Source of the DNA: an uncultured Acidobacteriota bacterium
Lineage (GTDB): Bacteria; Acidobacteriota; Terriglobia; Bryobacterales; Bryobacteraceae
Length of the DNA: 54,699 nucleotides
Direction: 5' to 3'
Assembly: GCA_902825945.1 (NCBI GenBank)
Contig: CADECY010000044.1
Span: 1 to 54,699 of the forward strand
A program made the position numbers and the translations under genes. The notes below the pieces were generated by a model, which saw only the letters and a list, made by a program, of their open reading frames with translations, was not told the origin of the DNA and made no database searches. The first letter of the stretch is position 1; each line of letters starts with the position of its first letter. Positions 16,379-24,877 of the stretch are shown in pieces.

Positions 16379-18462
16379 TTTTTGTCTCCTTTGGAGTTCG
16401 GGTTAAGGGTTGAGGTGTGTGCAGCGAGAGAGTTCGCTCCCGCCGCGGACTGCAAATCGAGGGACTCTGTCTTGGCCGTGATCAACGAGGTCACTTGTTG
16501 GATCAACTCCTCGGTGCCGCCAAACTGCCAGAGCGGCACGCCGGGGACCGGGTCGCGCAAGATAGCGGGGTTGACCACGAGAACGAGTTCGAGGCCTTCG
16601 TCGGTGCGCTCGAAGCTCTTGAAAAGCCAACCCAAGCCCGGGGCATCCTTGAGCCCGGGCGTTCCGGCGTTGCGCTCCTGATTCTGACGGGTCAGGAGCC
16701 CGCCGATGATGAGCGCCTGACCGTCGTCGAGTCTGGCGCTGGTGCGAAGGGCGCGGCTTTCGAAGGCCGTAGTCAAGGGGTTGGTTCCAGTGGACTGCCG
16801 GATCTGGGTGGTGAGTTCGGTGCTTGGAGTGAGGATCGACGGCACGACGTCGATCGTGAGCTTGTCGTCTTCCCCGATGAGCGGACGGACGCCGAGTTGA
16901 ATCCCGAACGGCCGGAATACGACGAAGCTGAATAATCCAGGAGGGCCACCAGCTGCTCCCGCGCCTCCGCCGGCGGACACCGTTCCGAAAAATGGGGCAA
17001 AAGCCTCGGGAATCGGAATCTCACCGCCCACTTGAAAGAGGGCCTGTTCGCCCGAGAGCACCGTGAGTGACGGCGATGACAGGCTCTTGGCGATCCCATC
17101 ACGCTCGAGCAGTGTTAGCACCTGATCGACAGCGAAGTGAGGGCTCGCGAACTGCATCTGGTTGCTGAGCGTGCCGCCGAGGAAGGCGAAGACATCCTGC
17201 ACGGTGGTCCGCCCTCCGCCTCCCACGCGTGGCGCGGATTGCCCTTGGACGGCCTGCGCGGCACCCGCCGGATTGAGGCCGATCGTCCGGAACTGCGAAC
17301 CGAGGAAGACGGTATTGGGGTTGTAGTTCCGAAGCTTGGTCCGGTTAACCTCGTAGAGCTTGATGTCTACGCGCACCTGCGGCAAGTCCACCACTTGAAC
17401 GAAGGAGATCAAACGCCCGTCCGCCGCTTCGATTGCCTTGGCACGGGCCAAGTTGCGGCCGACCTGATTGAACAGCCGGCCGGGCTGGAGTCCAGCGCTC
17501 CCGGATGCCGAGCCAGGGGTAAATCCGCCTCCGCCACCTCCACCGCCTCCGCCCGCGGCTGAAGTGCTCTGCAGGTTGAGGTTGCGGGGAACGAGCGCGC
17601 CCGACTCGTCGGCGATCACTCGAATGTCGTCTTCGGACGCCGTACGGCCAGTGAGGACCTGTGCCGCCAAGGCGATCGACCGGGTGAGCGCAACCTGATT
17701 CGGCGCCGTGCCCTCCAGAACAAAGACGTCCTTGGCGTCATCCCGCAGCGTTCCGCGCAGGACGCGCCGCACCTTGATCTTCGAAGCGCCCGCCGCGCGG
17801 ATGGCGGTTTCGAGGCGCGATTCGATCGTATCCGGGAGTCTTTCGAGCCGCAGGAGATTGATCACGGCGCTCGTGGGACGGACGGGAGTTGAGCCCGCCA
17901 AGCGGATGATCTCGGCGGCGAGGCCCGCTTCTGGTGCCTGTGACGGCTGGTTGGCGACGATGGGAGCGGGTTGCTGTTGCGCTCCGCGCGCGCGATTGCC
18001 GATACCGGCTTCGATGTAGTTACGCGCGATGGACTCGGCCGCCTGGGAGGTCTGGTAGTCGGGCACCGAACCGGTGAGAACCACCGCATCGCGATCCGGC
18101 GCCGATTCCACTTCGATATCCGGGTGTACCTTGCGCAGCGCGTTCTCGAGTACGGAGAGGTCTCGCTTCACGACGAACAGATACTCTCCGATCCTTCCCT
18201 CGCGAAACCAGACGATCACGGAAGTACGGCCAAACCCCTTTCCGAGAATCAGGACCTCGCGATTGGTGATCGGCTCGGCGGAGACGATATCCGGGTCGCC
18301 CACCGCCATCCTCAGGATCTCGCCGCTCACCGGCATCCGGTGATGCTGAGACTTGGCGATGGTGACCGGCTGAGGCGCTGCGAGCGAGAGATCCACTCCT
18401 CCCGTCAATAGAAGCAGGGGCAGTAGACGCGCTGATGTAAGTAAAATACTCACGCAGATCAT
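16375..18462 (-). CDS. cpaC: CpaC/RcpA outer-membrane secretin of the Flp pilus
   Basis: About 695 residues from the ATG at 18462, which begins a signal peptide (MICVSILLTSARLLPLLLL then SLAA). Longer in-frame starts would run into the divergent regulator gene. Domains: pilus-secretin N-terminal domain (VGDPDIVSAEPITNREVLIL), a BON-like repeat region (VVLTGSVPDYQTSQAAESI), a ten-glycine linker, then the secretin core (VDIKLYEVNRTKL and LSSPSLTVLSGEQALF) with ALIIGGLLTRQ near the end. It forms the outer-membrane gate for the pilus. It is the first gene of the run that continues through flp to tadC. Confidence 0.9.
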   Translation of the reverse strand: MICVSILLTSARLLPLLLLTGGVDLSLAAPQPVTIAKSQHHRMPVSGEILRMAVGDPDIVSAEPITNREVLILGKGFGRTSVIVWFREGRIGEYLFVVKRDLSVLENALRKVHPDIEVESAPDRDAVVLTGSVPDYQTSQAAESIARNYIEAGIGNRARGAQQQPAPIVANQPSQAPEAGLAAEIIRLAGSTPVRPTSAVINLLRLERLPDTIESRLETAIRAAGASKIKVRRVLRGTLRDDAKDVFVLEGTAPNQVALTRSIALAAQVLTGRTASEDDIRVIADESGALVPRNLNLQSTSAAGGGGGGGGGGFTPGSASGSAGLQPGRLFNQVGRNLARAKAIEAADGRLISFVQVVDLPQVRVDIKLYEVNRTKLRNYNPNTVFLGSQFRTIGLNPAGAAQAVQGQSAPRVGGGGRTTVQDVFAFLGGTLSNQMQFASPHFAVDQVLTLLERDGIAKSLSSPSLTVLSGEQALFQVGGEIPIPEAFAPFFGTVSAGGGAGAAGGPPGLFSFVVFRPFGIQLGVRPLIGEDDKLTIDVVPSILTPSTELTTQIRQSTGTNPLTTAFESRALRTSARLDDGQALIIGGLLTRQNQERNAGTPGLKDAPGLGWLFKSFERTDEGLELVLVVNPAILRDPVPGVPLWQFGGTEELIQQVTSLITAKTESLDLQSAAGANSLAAHTSTLNPNSKGDKK
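17526..17556. repeat. Trinucleotide-rich tract encoding a ten-glycine linker
   Basis: Imperfect CCG/CCT/CCA repeats that encode ten consecutive glycines in the secretin, between the N-terminal domains and the secretin core. Such tracts may vary in length by slippage; here it stays in frame. Confidence 0.7.
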
Positions 18463-18683
18463 CAAGCCTGACACAAGCGCTCGATGGGATGCCGTCAAAT
18501 CTTGTGTACGGGCTGATCTGGCCGGCAAACGGGCGGTGGGCGCCGGCGAGCGGGCAGCACGAGACGGCCTTCGCGAACCCGTGACTGCCGCGGCCTGACG
18601 AGCACGCCCGCTCACGCGAGATGCAGGTCCGCTGGCGGCGAAAGCCAGTCCGCTGGCGAGATATTGTTGACCTGCCAGCTCCA

Positions 18684-19472
18684 ATGTCCGGTATTGATGA
18701 AGCTGTGTCGCGCCATCCACTTCGTGTGCTCGTCGTCGATGACGAGCCGATCGCCAGGCATGTTCTTCGGGAGCAGCTCGAACTCGTGAAGGATGTGGAA
18801 ATCGCCGGTGAGGCATCCAACGGATTCGAAGCAATCGCCAAGATCAGGGAACTGGGCCCGGATGTCGTCCTGCTCGACGTCCAGATGCCTGGACTCAATG
18901 GATTCCAGACGCTCGAACGGCTGGACGGTGCTCTACCGAAGGCGGTAATCTTCGTCACTGCGTTCGATCAATATGCGCTGCGAGCGTTCGACGGCGGTGC
19001 TGCGGATTATCTGCTCAAGCCCGTACGAGAGGAGCGCTTGCGGCAAGCACTGGAGCGGGCGCGGCAACGCGTTGCCGCGCCCGAGCAGACGGCCATGGCG
19101 CTCGACCGGGTGTTGGAGTCCACTGCGAAGGGTGGAGGTGCGCAACCGGCGAGAATCGTCGCGCGCAAGGGCCGGGACTATCACCTCCTCGACGTCAGTC
19201 AAGTGCTGTCATTCCGCGCGGAGGGGGAGTTGGTGTGGGCGTTCACCGCCCACGAGCGCTACCTAGCTACCCACACGCTTCGCGCGCTCGAAGACCGTCT
19301 GGCCGGTACGGGCTTTCGCCGCATCCACCGGAACGCGCTGGTAAACACCGGTCATATCCGGAAGCTGTCGAGCGCGAGTAGCCAGCGGTGGACGATCACG
19401 CTCAGCAACAACCAGGAGTTGATCGTGAGCAAACGGCAGGCACATTCGATTCGCGACGTTCTGCTGTGGTAA
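18684..19472 (+). CDS. LytTR-family response regulator
   Basis: A 262-residue regulator from the ATG at 18684. The receiver domain spans about 12-130: LRVLVVDDEPIARH gives the acidic pair, VVLLDVQMPGLNG the phospho-acceptor Asp, then VTAFDQYALRAF and DYLLKPV. A LytTR DNA-binding domain occupies the last 100 residues (VSQVLSFRAEGELVWAFT, FRRIHRNALVNTGHI). It is divergent from the pilus secretin across 221 bases, so control of the Tad/envelope genes is plausible. No cognate LytS/YehU-type histidine kinase is in the window. Confidence 0.9.
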   Translation: MSGIDEAVSRHPLRVLVVDDEPIARHVLREQLELVKDVEIAGEASNGFEAIAKIRELGPDVVLLDVQMPGLNGFQTLERLDGALPKAVIFVTAFDQYALRAFDGGAADYLLKPVREERLRQALERARQRVAAPEQTAMALDRVLESTAKGGGAQPARIVARKGRDYHLLDVSQVLSFRAEGELVWAFTAHERYLATHTLRALEDRLAGTGFRRIHRNALVNTGHIRKLSSASSQRWTITLSNNQELIVSKRQAHSIRDVLLW

Positions 19473-19491
19473 CTCGGCTCACGGCTCCCGG

Positions 19492-22104
19492 TCACTGGCG
19501 GCCAGCGGAAGCAATCTGACGTTGGATCAGGGCGTTGCCGGGGAGTTTCCGGTCCCAGTGTCGCCAGAGGTCGAGGCGAAGCGCGGCGATTTGGCGGTGC
19601 CGGTCCGGCTGCGGGGCGCGGAGATAGAGAGGAGCGAGGCCGGCGTAGAGTCCCGACATCGCAAAGGCTTGGCCCAAGTCGTCGCGAGGGTCGATTTCGG
19701 AGATCTCGGTTTTGCTCACCAGTTCCTCGTAGGCAGCGATCGCATGGCTCACGTTGCCCTGGGCGGCATGGGTTTCAGCGCTGGCCCGAAGAACCGCGAA
19801 GGCCGCGTCATCAGGTGAAATGCGCTGAGAGGGATAATCGCCGGTCTGGCGAAGGAGGCGGAACGCCTGGTCGAGGCGATCTCGCGCCCAGTCCGTTTTC
19901 CCAAGCCGGCGCAGCGTCGCAGCGGAACCAGCGAGAAGCTCGGCCTCACCCCTGCGCGCCTCGGAGTTGTCGGCGACCTCGCTCAACCGGATCCGTGCGT
20001 GATCGAAAGCACGGAGAGCGGCATCGGGATCCCCAGCGGTCAGCACTTCGCCCAACACGCGGCCGATCGAGGCGAACAGGAGGCGGCTCCAGGCGTCCTG
20101 GCGATCGGCCTGGGTCCATTGCTCGACCAGGTCGAACGCTTTGCGGAGCACGGGAATCGCCTCGGCGGGACGGTTGAGGCTGGGCCCGTTGACGCTCCCG
20201 AGGATTCGGCCCTCGCGAAGGTAGACGGTGAACCAGGCCCAGCGCCGCGCGGTTTCGGTCGGAAAGTTCGCACCGTCGAGAAGCGCTCTCGATTCCCGGA
20301 TGCCGGCGAGGGCTCCGTCCAAGTCGCCGCCGAGCCGGCGCAAGTCGGCCAGGAGACTCGCGGCGAGGCTCTGGCGAAGACGATTGCCGGAGAACAGGCG
20401 CGCGGCCTCGATCGACCCGCGCGTGTTTTCGATGGCGTTCCGGGTGCGATGGAAGTTCTTCTGGGTGAGGGCGATGTTGTAGTAAAGCTCGGACACGGTG
20501 CTGGCATCGGCCTCGGAAACGCCACCGCTTTGCAGCAACTCGCCGAGACTCCGCGAGGCTTCATCGGCGAGGGCCATCGCCTCGGCGCCACGCCGGCGGC
20601 TGGCTTCGAGGATCATCCGGTCATGCGCTACTCGCGCCGACACCCAAATGGCTTTGTGATTGGCACCACCATGTTTCAAGACCGGCGCCAGAAGACTCTG
20701 CGCCCGGCTCAGGCTCTCCCCGGCCTGTTCCTGACCGGAGGGACCGGCCTCGATCGAAATGCCTTGCACACGAGCCAAGCGTGAATACGCTTCGGCCACC
20801 TCCAGGGCGAGCGCACGGTCGTTGCGAGCGGCGGCGGACAATACTTCGAGCGAACGTTTCGACATCGTCACGATTTCGTGCCGCGCCCCGGCCGGACTCT
20901 GATTCCCGCTGATGACCTGATCGAACAACAGCACGCGGTTGGTAAGCTGCGTCACCTGATCGAGCCGGCTTTGCGCGAGGTTGCGCTGTTGAATCGCGAC
21001 GGCGACACCGGCGGCCACGCTCGCCACGGCCAAGCCCGATGCGGCCACCGCCGCTTTGTGACGCTGGAGGAACTTGCGCAGGCGATAGAGCTTTTCGGCC
21101 GATCGCGCGCGAATCGGGCGGGATTCGAGGACGGCGCGGACATCGCTGGCCAGCGCGTCCACCGACGGGTAACGATCGGCGGGGTCGGCTCGGAGAGCTT
21201 GGTGGAGGATCAGGCGGGTATCGCCGGGGATCGTGGCTTCACCGGCTCGCGGCAGCTCTTGCGGGGAACATCCAAGGAGGAGCCTGTGAAGCACCGCGCC
21301 GAGAGAGTAGATGTCAGTGGCGGTGGTTTGAACGCCGCCCGAGATTTGCTCGGGACTGGCGTACTTCGGGGTCAACATGCGCTGGGCGGTTCGGGTCTGA
21401 TCGAGGGGACGATCGAGAATTTTCGCGATGCCGAAGTCGAGGAGTTTGGGCTGTCCCGAAAGATCCACCAGGATGTTGGAGGGCTTCAGGTCACGGTGGA
21501 CGACGAGGTGGCGGTGGGCGTAGGAGACGCCTTCGCAGACTCGCAGGAACAGGGCGAGTTTCGCAGCCGTGTCCAGGTTCTGGCAGAAGACATCGATGGC
21601 AACACCGTCCACGTACTCCATGACGAAGTAGGGGCTCCCGTCGTCAGTGTGGCCGGCGTCGAGCAGGCGGGCAATGGCAGGATGATTCAAGTTGGCAAGC
21701 AGTTGCCGCTCGCGCAGGAAGCGTTCCCGCCATGCGGGCTCATCCGCCCGGAGCAGCTTGACCGCGACCTTCTGCTCGATCTCCCCATCGCTCCTCTCCG
21801 CGAGGTAGACGCTGCCCATACCGCCCGAGCCGATCATGCGGACCAGACGATAGGGGCCGCAGTACTTGGTGTGGCCTTCGAGAACCGCTTGGGCGGCTCC
21901 AGAGACGCGGCGGGTCAGATCGTCCGTGGAGGAATCGTGATCGAAGAGGGACTCGAGTTCAGCGCGCAGTTCGGGACTGACGCGGCGCTCGGCAAGGATG
22001 CGCTCGCGGTCCTCACGGTTCACGCCCGCGAGTTCGTGAAACAAATGGCGCAGTGAACTATCCAAGATCTTGCCCTCTCCGTGGGGGACTTTGTGTCCCA
22101 CCAT
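19492..22104 (-). CDS. Ser/Thr protein kinase with transmembrane segment and TPR-like tail
   Basis: An 870-residue kinase. An 80-residue N-terminal region resembling other acidobacterial and planctomycete kinases precedes a PknB-type catalytic domain: glycine loop IGSGGMGSVYLAE, VAVKLL lysine, HRDLKPSN catalytic loop, DFGIAK and the SPEQ activation segment. A single membrane helix (AAVAASGLAVASVAAGVAVAI) follows at about 355-375, and the rest (about 400-870) is alpha-helical TPR-like sequence outside the cytoplasm. It converges with the LytTR gene (19 bases apart) and diverges from purD. The signal sensed is unknown. Confidence 0.88.
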   Translation of the reverse strand: MVGHKVPHGEGKILDSSLRHLFHELAGVNREDRERILAERRVSPELRAELESLFDHDSSTDDLTRRVSGAAQAVLEGHTKYCGPYRLVRMIGSGGMGSVYLAERSDGEIEQKVAVKLLRADEPAWRERFLRERQLLANLNHPAIARLLDAGHTDDGSPYFVMEYVDGVAIDVFCQNLDTAAKLALFLRVCEGVSYAHRHLVVHRDLKPSNILVDLSGQPKLLDFGIAKILDRPLDQTRTAQRMLTPKYASPEQISGGVQTTATDIYSLGAVLHRLLLGCSPQELPRAGEATIPGDTRLILHQALRADPADRYPSVDALASDVRAVLESRPIRARSAEKLYRLRKFLQRHKAAVAASGLAVASVAAGVAVAIQQRNLAQSRLDQVTQLTNRVLLFDQVISGNQSPAGARHEIVTMSKRSLEVLSAAARNDRALALEVAEAYSRLARVQGISIEAGPSGQEQAGESLSRAQSLLAPVLKHGGANHKAIWVSARVAHDRMILEASRRRGAEAMALADEASRSLGELLQSGGVSEADASTVSELYYNIALTQKNFHRTRNAIENTRGSIEAARLFSGNRLRQSLAASLLADLRRLGGDLDGALAGIRESRALLDGANFPTETARRWAWFTVYLREGRILGSVNGPSLNRPAEAIPVLRKAFDLVEQWTQADRQDAWSRLLFASIGRVLGEVLTAGDPDAALRAFDHARIRLSEVADNSEARRGEAELLAGSAATLRRLGKTDWARDRLDQAFRLLRQTGDYPSQRISPDDAAFAVLRASAETHAAQGNVSHAIAAYEELVSKTEISEIDPRDDLGQAFAMSGLYAGLAPLYLRAPQPDRHRQIAALRLDLWRHWDRKLPGNALIQRQIASAGRQ

Positions 22105-22176
22105 GTTACCGCGAAGGTACGTTCCTCGGACTCGCCTCGAGCGAGATGCGCCACCGCCGCGTCATAATCGTCAGAG

Positions 22177-23385
22177 ATGAAAGTTCTGGTGATTGGCGGA
22201 GGCGGGCGCGAACATGCGATCGCCTGGCGGCTAGCGAAGAGTCCGAGGGTCGAGGCGCTTTACGTTACGCCGGGTAATCCTGGGATTGCGGACTGCGCCA
22301 CCTGCGTGGACGGGGCGGGCGGCTGGCTGGAGACGGCGGCGTCGCTCGGAGTGGATCTGACCGTAGTGGGCCCCGAGGCTTCTCTCGTCGCGGGTGTCGT
22401 GGACGAATTTCGCGCGTCGGGCCGCAAGATCATCGGACCCACGAAAGCAGCCGCGCAGCTCGAAGGCAGCAAGGCGTTTTCGAAGGCGTTCCTCGAGCGC
22501 ACCCGGATCCCCACCGCAGCCGCGGTAACGGTGGACGATCTCGAATTGGCGAAGAAGCATCTCGGCGACTTCGGATATCCGGTGGTGCTCAAGGCCGATG
22601 GCTTGGCCGCGGGCAAGGGCGTGATCATCGCCGCGAACGAAGCCGAGGCGCTGGACGCGTTGACGAAGCTTCCGCGGGGACGGCTCGTGATCGAGGAGTT
22701 TCTGACCGGCGAAGAAGTGAGCTTCATCGTGCTCGCCGATGGCGAACGTGCATGGGCGCTCGAAGCGACACAGGATCACAAGACGCTGCTTGACGGCGAT
22801 CTAGGTCCGAACACGGGCGGCATGGGCGCCTATTGCGATGGGCGGATCATTTCTCGAACGCAGGCCGCGTCGATCATGGAGACCGTGATCCGGCCCACGC
22901 TCGATGGGATGATCGCCGAGGGGATTCCGTACACGGGCTTTCTCTACGCGGGGTTGATGATGACGGCCGCGGGTCCGAAGGTACTCGAGTTCAACTGCCG
23001 GCTGGGCGATCCGGAGACGCAGGCATTGATGCATCGGATGGATTCCGATCTGGTGGATACGCTAGTGGATGGAGCGGAGGTCCGCTGGAAGACCGATCCG
23101 TCGGTCTGCGTCGTGATGGCGGCACACGGATATCCGGCGCAGGTCCGCACCGGGGACCCGATCGAGGGCCTGCCCTATTGCGAGGGGAGTGTGTTCCACG
23201 CGGGCACTCGCGCGGGCGCTCTCGGCGGCGTGGAGACGGCGGGCGGACGTGTGCTGGGCGTCACTGCTTCTGGTCCGGATCTGCCCTCGGCCATCGCCAA
23301 CGTCTATCGCGATGTGGCCAGGATCCGCTTCGACGGCATGCAGTTCCGCACCGATATCGGAAAAAAGGGCTTGGCGCGCTGGTAG
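22177..23385 (+). CDS. purD: Phosphoribosylamine--glycine ligase (GARS)
   Basis: A 402-residue ATP-grasp enzyme for the second step of purine synthesis: phosphoribosylamine plus glycine and ATP give glycinamide ribonucleotide. The N-terminus MKVLVIGGGGREHAIAWRL is diagnostic. ATP-grasp motifs include PVVLKADGLAAGKGV, EEFLTGEEVSF, GPNTGGMGAY and EFNCRLGDPETQ. Slightly shorter than the usual 420-430 residues but complete to the C-terminal domain. It is not beside other pur genes. Its last codon and stop (TGG TAG) are reused in the promoter of the tRNA that follows. Confidence 0.96.
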   Translation: MKVLVIGGGGREHAIAWRLAKSPRVEALYVTPGNPGIADCATCVDGAGGWLETAASLGVDLTVVGPEASLVAGVVDEFRASGRKIIGPTKAAAQLEGSKAFSKAFLERTRIPTAAAVTVDDLELAKKHLGDFGYPVVLKADGLAAGKGVIIAANEAEALDALTKLPRGRLVIEEFLTGEEVSFIVLADGERAWALEATQDHKTLLDGDLGPNTGGMGAYCDGRIISRTQAASIMETVIRPTLDGMIAEGIPYTGFLYAGLMMTAAGPKVLEFNCRLGDPETQALMHRMDSDLVDTLVDGAEVRWKTDPSVCVVMAAHGYPAQVRTGDPIEGLPYCEGSVFHAGTRAGALGGVETAGGRVLGVTASGPDLPSAIANVYRDVARIRFDGMQFRTDIGKKGLARW

Positions 23386-23388
23386 AAT
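23380..23388 (+). promoter_or_regulatory. Extended -10 promoter element for tRNA-Arg
   Basis: TGGTAGAAT at 23380-23388 fits an extended -10 (TGn plus TAGAAT), about 10 bases before the tRNA 5' end. It overlaps the last codon and stop of purD. No good -35 box is seen 17 bases upstream, which extended -10 promoters tolerate. Confidence 0.45.
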
Positions 23389-23398
23389 AGAGATCGGC

Positions 23399-23475
23399 GG
23401 GGACGTAGCTCAGATGGATAGAGCGGCCGCCTCCTAAGCGGCAGGCCGGCAGTTCGAATCTGCCCGTCCCTACCA
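23399..23475 (+). tRNA. tRNA-Arg (anticodon CCU)
   Basis: A complete cloverleaf: acceptor GGGGACG (23399-23405) pairs with CGTCCCT (23465-23471, one G-U pair), D arm GCTC/GAGC, anticodon stem GCCGC/GCGGC with loop CTCCTAA giving anticodon CCU (reads AGG), T arm GGCAG TTCGAAT CTGCC, discriminator A and an encoded CCA (23473-23475). It starts 13 bases after the purD stop. The convergent gene ends three bases beyond its 3' end. Confidence 0.96.
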
Positions 23476-23478
23476 GTC

Positions 23479-23790
23479 CTACTTGTCGCGGACGATGATC
23501 CGCTTGGCGATCGCACCGGCGTCCGTTTCGAGGTAGGCCACTGTCACGCGGGCTTCCGCTTGAAGCTTGCCTTCCACCTTGGTATCGCCGTTGATCGAGA
23601 ACTTGCGGTCTTCCGAGTTGTTGCTCGATCGCCGGACGGTCACGCTCGAATCGGTCACTTCGGTGATCGTGCCCGACCAGAACTGATACTCGGTAGCTTC
23701 TTGCTGGCCCTGCTCTTGCGGTTCGGCGGGCACACTGAAGCCCAGGCCCAGGGCCACAAAGACACCAAGAACGTGCGCCGCCAGAGGCAT
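23479..23790 (-). CDS. Small exported protein with a DUF5666-like fold
   Basis: A 103-residue protein: a signal peptide (AHVLGVFVALGLGFSVPA) and a single beta-rich domain with SGTITEVTDSSVTVRR, then FSINGDTKVEGKL and ARVTVAYLETDAGAIAKRI. This pattern matches small DUF5666-type OB-like domains in exported proteins of acidobacteria. Function unknown. It converges with the tRNA and lies 58 bases downstream of the truB stop on the same strand. Confidence 0.7.
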   Translation of the reverse strand: MPLAAHVLGVFVALGLGFSVPAEPQEQGQQEATEYQFWSGTITEVTDSSVTVRRSSNNSEDRKFSINGDTKVEGKLQAEARVTVAYLETDAGAIAKRIIVRDK

Positions 23791-23848
23791 ACTTCTTCAG
23801 TCTAGTCCGAAGCGCGTGAAGATTGCCTGAATGCCAGATTAAAACCGA

Positions 23849-24739
23849 TTAATCGCCAGTCAAGACGAGCGTGGGATGGTACAAACCGGGCAGCACGATC
23901 TCACCAATGGCAAGCAGATCCCCATGTGGCGTGATGGCTTTGACGGTCTTGGTATCCTTCGGGACGCGAAAAGGCGAGACGCGAAAGTCGCGTCCGTTTC
24001 GGATGTGCGCGGCAGTCACCTCGTCGACCGTCTCCGCCGGAAACTCGGGTAGCATCTTCGCCGCGGGGATCATCGCTTCGTCGAGCCGCGCGGCGAGCGA
24101 CAACTCGCTCAGCCGCTCGAGCTTGAACGCCTGTTCAAGCGTGAACGAGCCCGATGCCAGGCGGATCAGTTTGTCGAGATAGGCGCCCACTCCGGCCACC
24201 TGACCGAGATCGTGCGCGATGGATCGGAGGTAGGTTCCGGCCGAGCAGTGGACCTTCAGCCGCGCGGTGTTGCCCTCGCATTCGAGGATCTCAGCCGAAT
24301 GGATGGTCACCTCGACGGGCTCGAGCACCACATCGATTTTCTTGCGAACGAGTTCGTAGGCGGGCCGGCCGTGGATCTTCTTGGCCGACACCGCGGGTGG
24401 AGTCTGCTGGATCGTCCCCCGAAAGGCGTCGAGCATCCGGTCGAGCTCTTCGCGAGTGATGGTGAACGGCTTGTCCTCGCTGGTGGCTTCCCCTTCGGCG
24501 TCGTAGGTGTTCGTCGAGTGTCCGAACCGGATGGTGGCGTCGTAGACCTTGTCGCTCTTCGCGTAGAACTGCGACAACCGCGTGGCTTTGCCCACGACCA
24601 GAGGCAGGACTCCGGTTGCCATCGGATCGAGCGTTCCGAGGTGTCCGACGCGGCGGGTATTGGCAATCCGGCGCATCTTGTTCACGACGTCGTGACTGGT
24701 CCAGCCGGCCGGTTTGTCGACGACGAAGGCTCCATCCAT
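23849..24739 (-). CDS. truB: tRNA pseudouridine-55 synthase TruB
   Basis: A 296-residue enzyme that isomerises U55 in the T-loop of tRNAs. The ATG at 24739 gives MDGAFVVDKPAGWTSHDVV; a TTG one codon earlier is not needed. The catalytic motif VGHLGTLDPMATGVLPL carries the nucleophilic Asp, followed by YDATIRFG, TPPAVSAKKIHGRPAYELVR and the CSAGTYLRSIAHDLG motif. The C-terminal region is a PUA-like extension. It is not next to rbfA or infB here. Confidence 0.96.
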   Translation of the reverse strand: MDGAFVVDKPAGWTSHDVVNKMRRIANTRRVGHLGTLDPMATGVLPLVVGKATRLSQFYAKSDKVYDATIRFGHSTNTYDAEGEATSEDKPFTITREELDRMLDAFRGTIQQTPPAVSAKKIHGRPAYELVRKKIDVVLEPVEVTIHSAEILECEGNTARLKVHCSAGTYLRSIAHDLGQVAGVGAYLDKLIRLASGSFTLEQAFKLERLSELSLAARLDEAMIPAAKMLPEFPAETVDEVTAAHIRNGRDFRVSPFRVPKDTKTVKAITPHGDLLAIGEIVLPGLYHPTLVLTGD

Positions 24740-24877
24740 CAAATACCAATGTAGCAGGGGCGGTCAGCGAGGCGGCGTGAAGAGGAAGCCAGCGGCTCGC
24801 GGCCGAGGTGCCGTCGGGCGGCTGGGCGGCCTTTTTCCAGGCGAGTTGATTCGGCCGGGTAGTTCGTAGCGACGAGG

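Noticed and set aside
17526..17556. CRISPR or microsatellite array
   Set aside because: The repeat is a coding glycine tract inside the secretin; no spacer-repeat pattern exists anywhere in the window.
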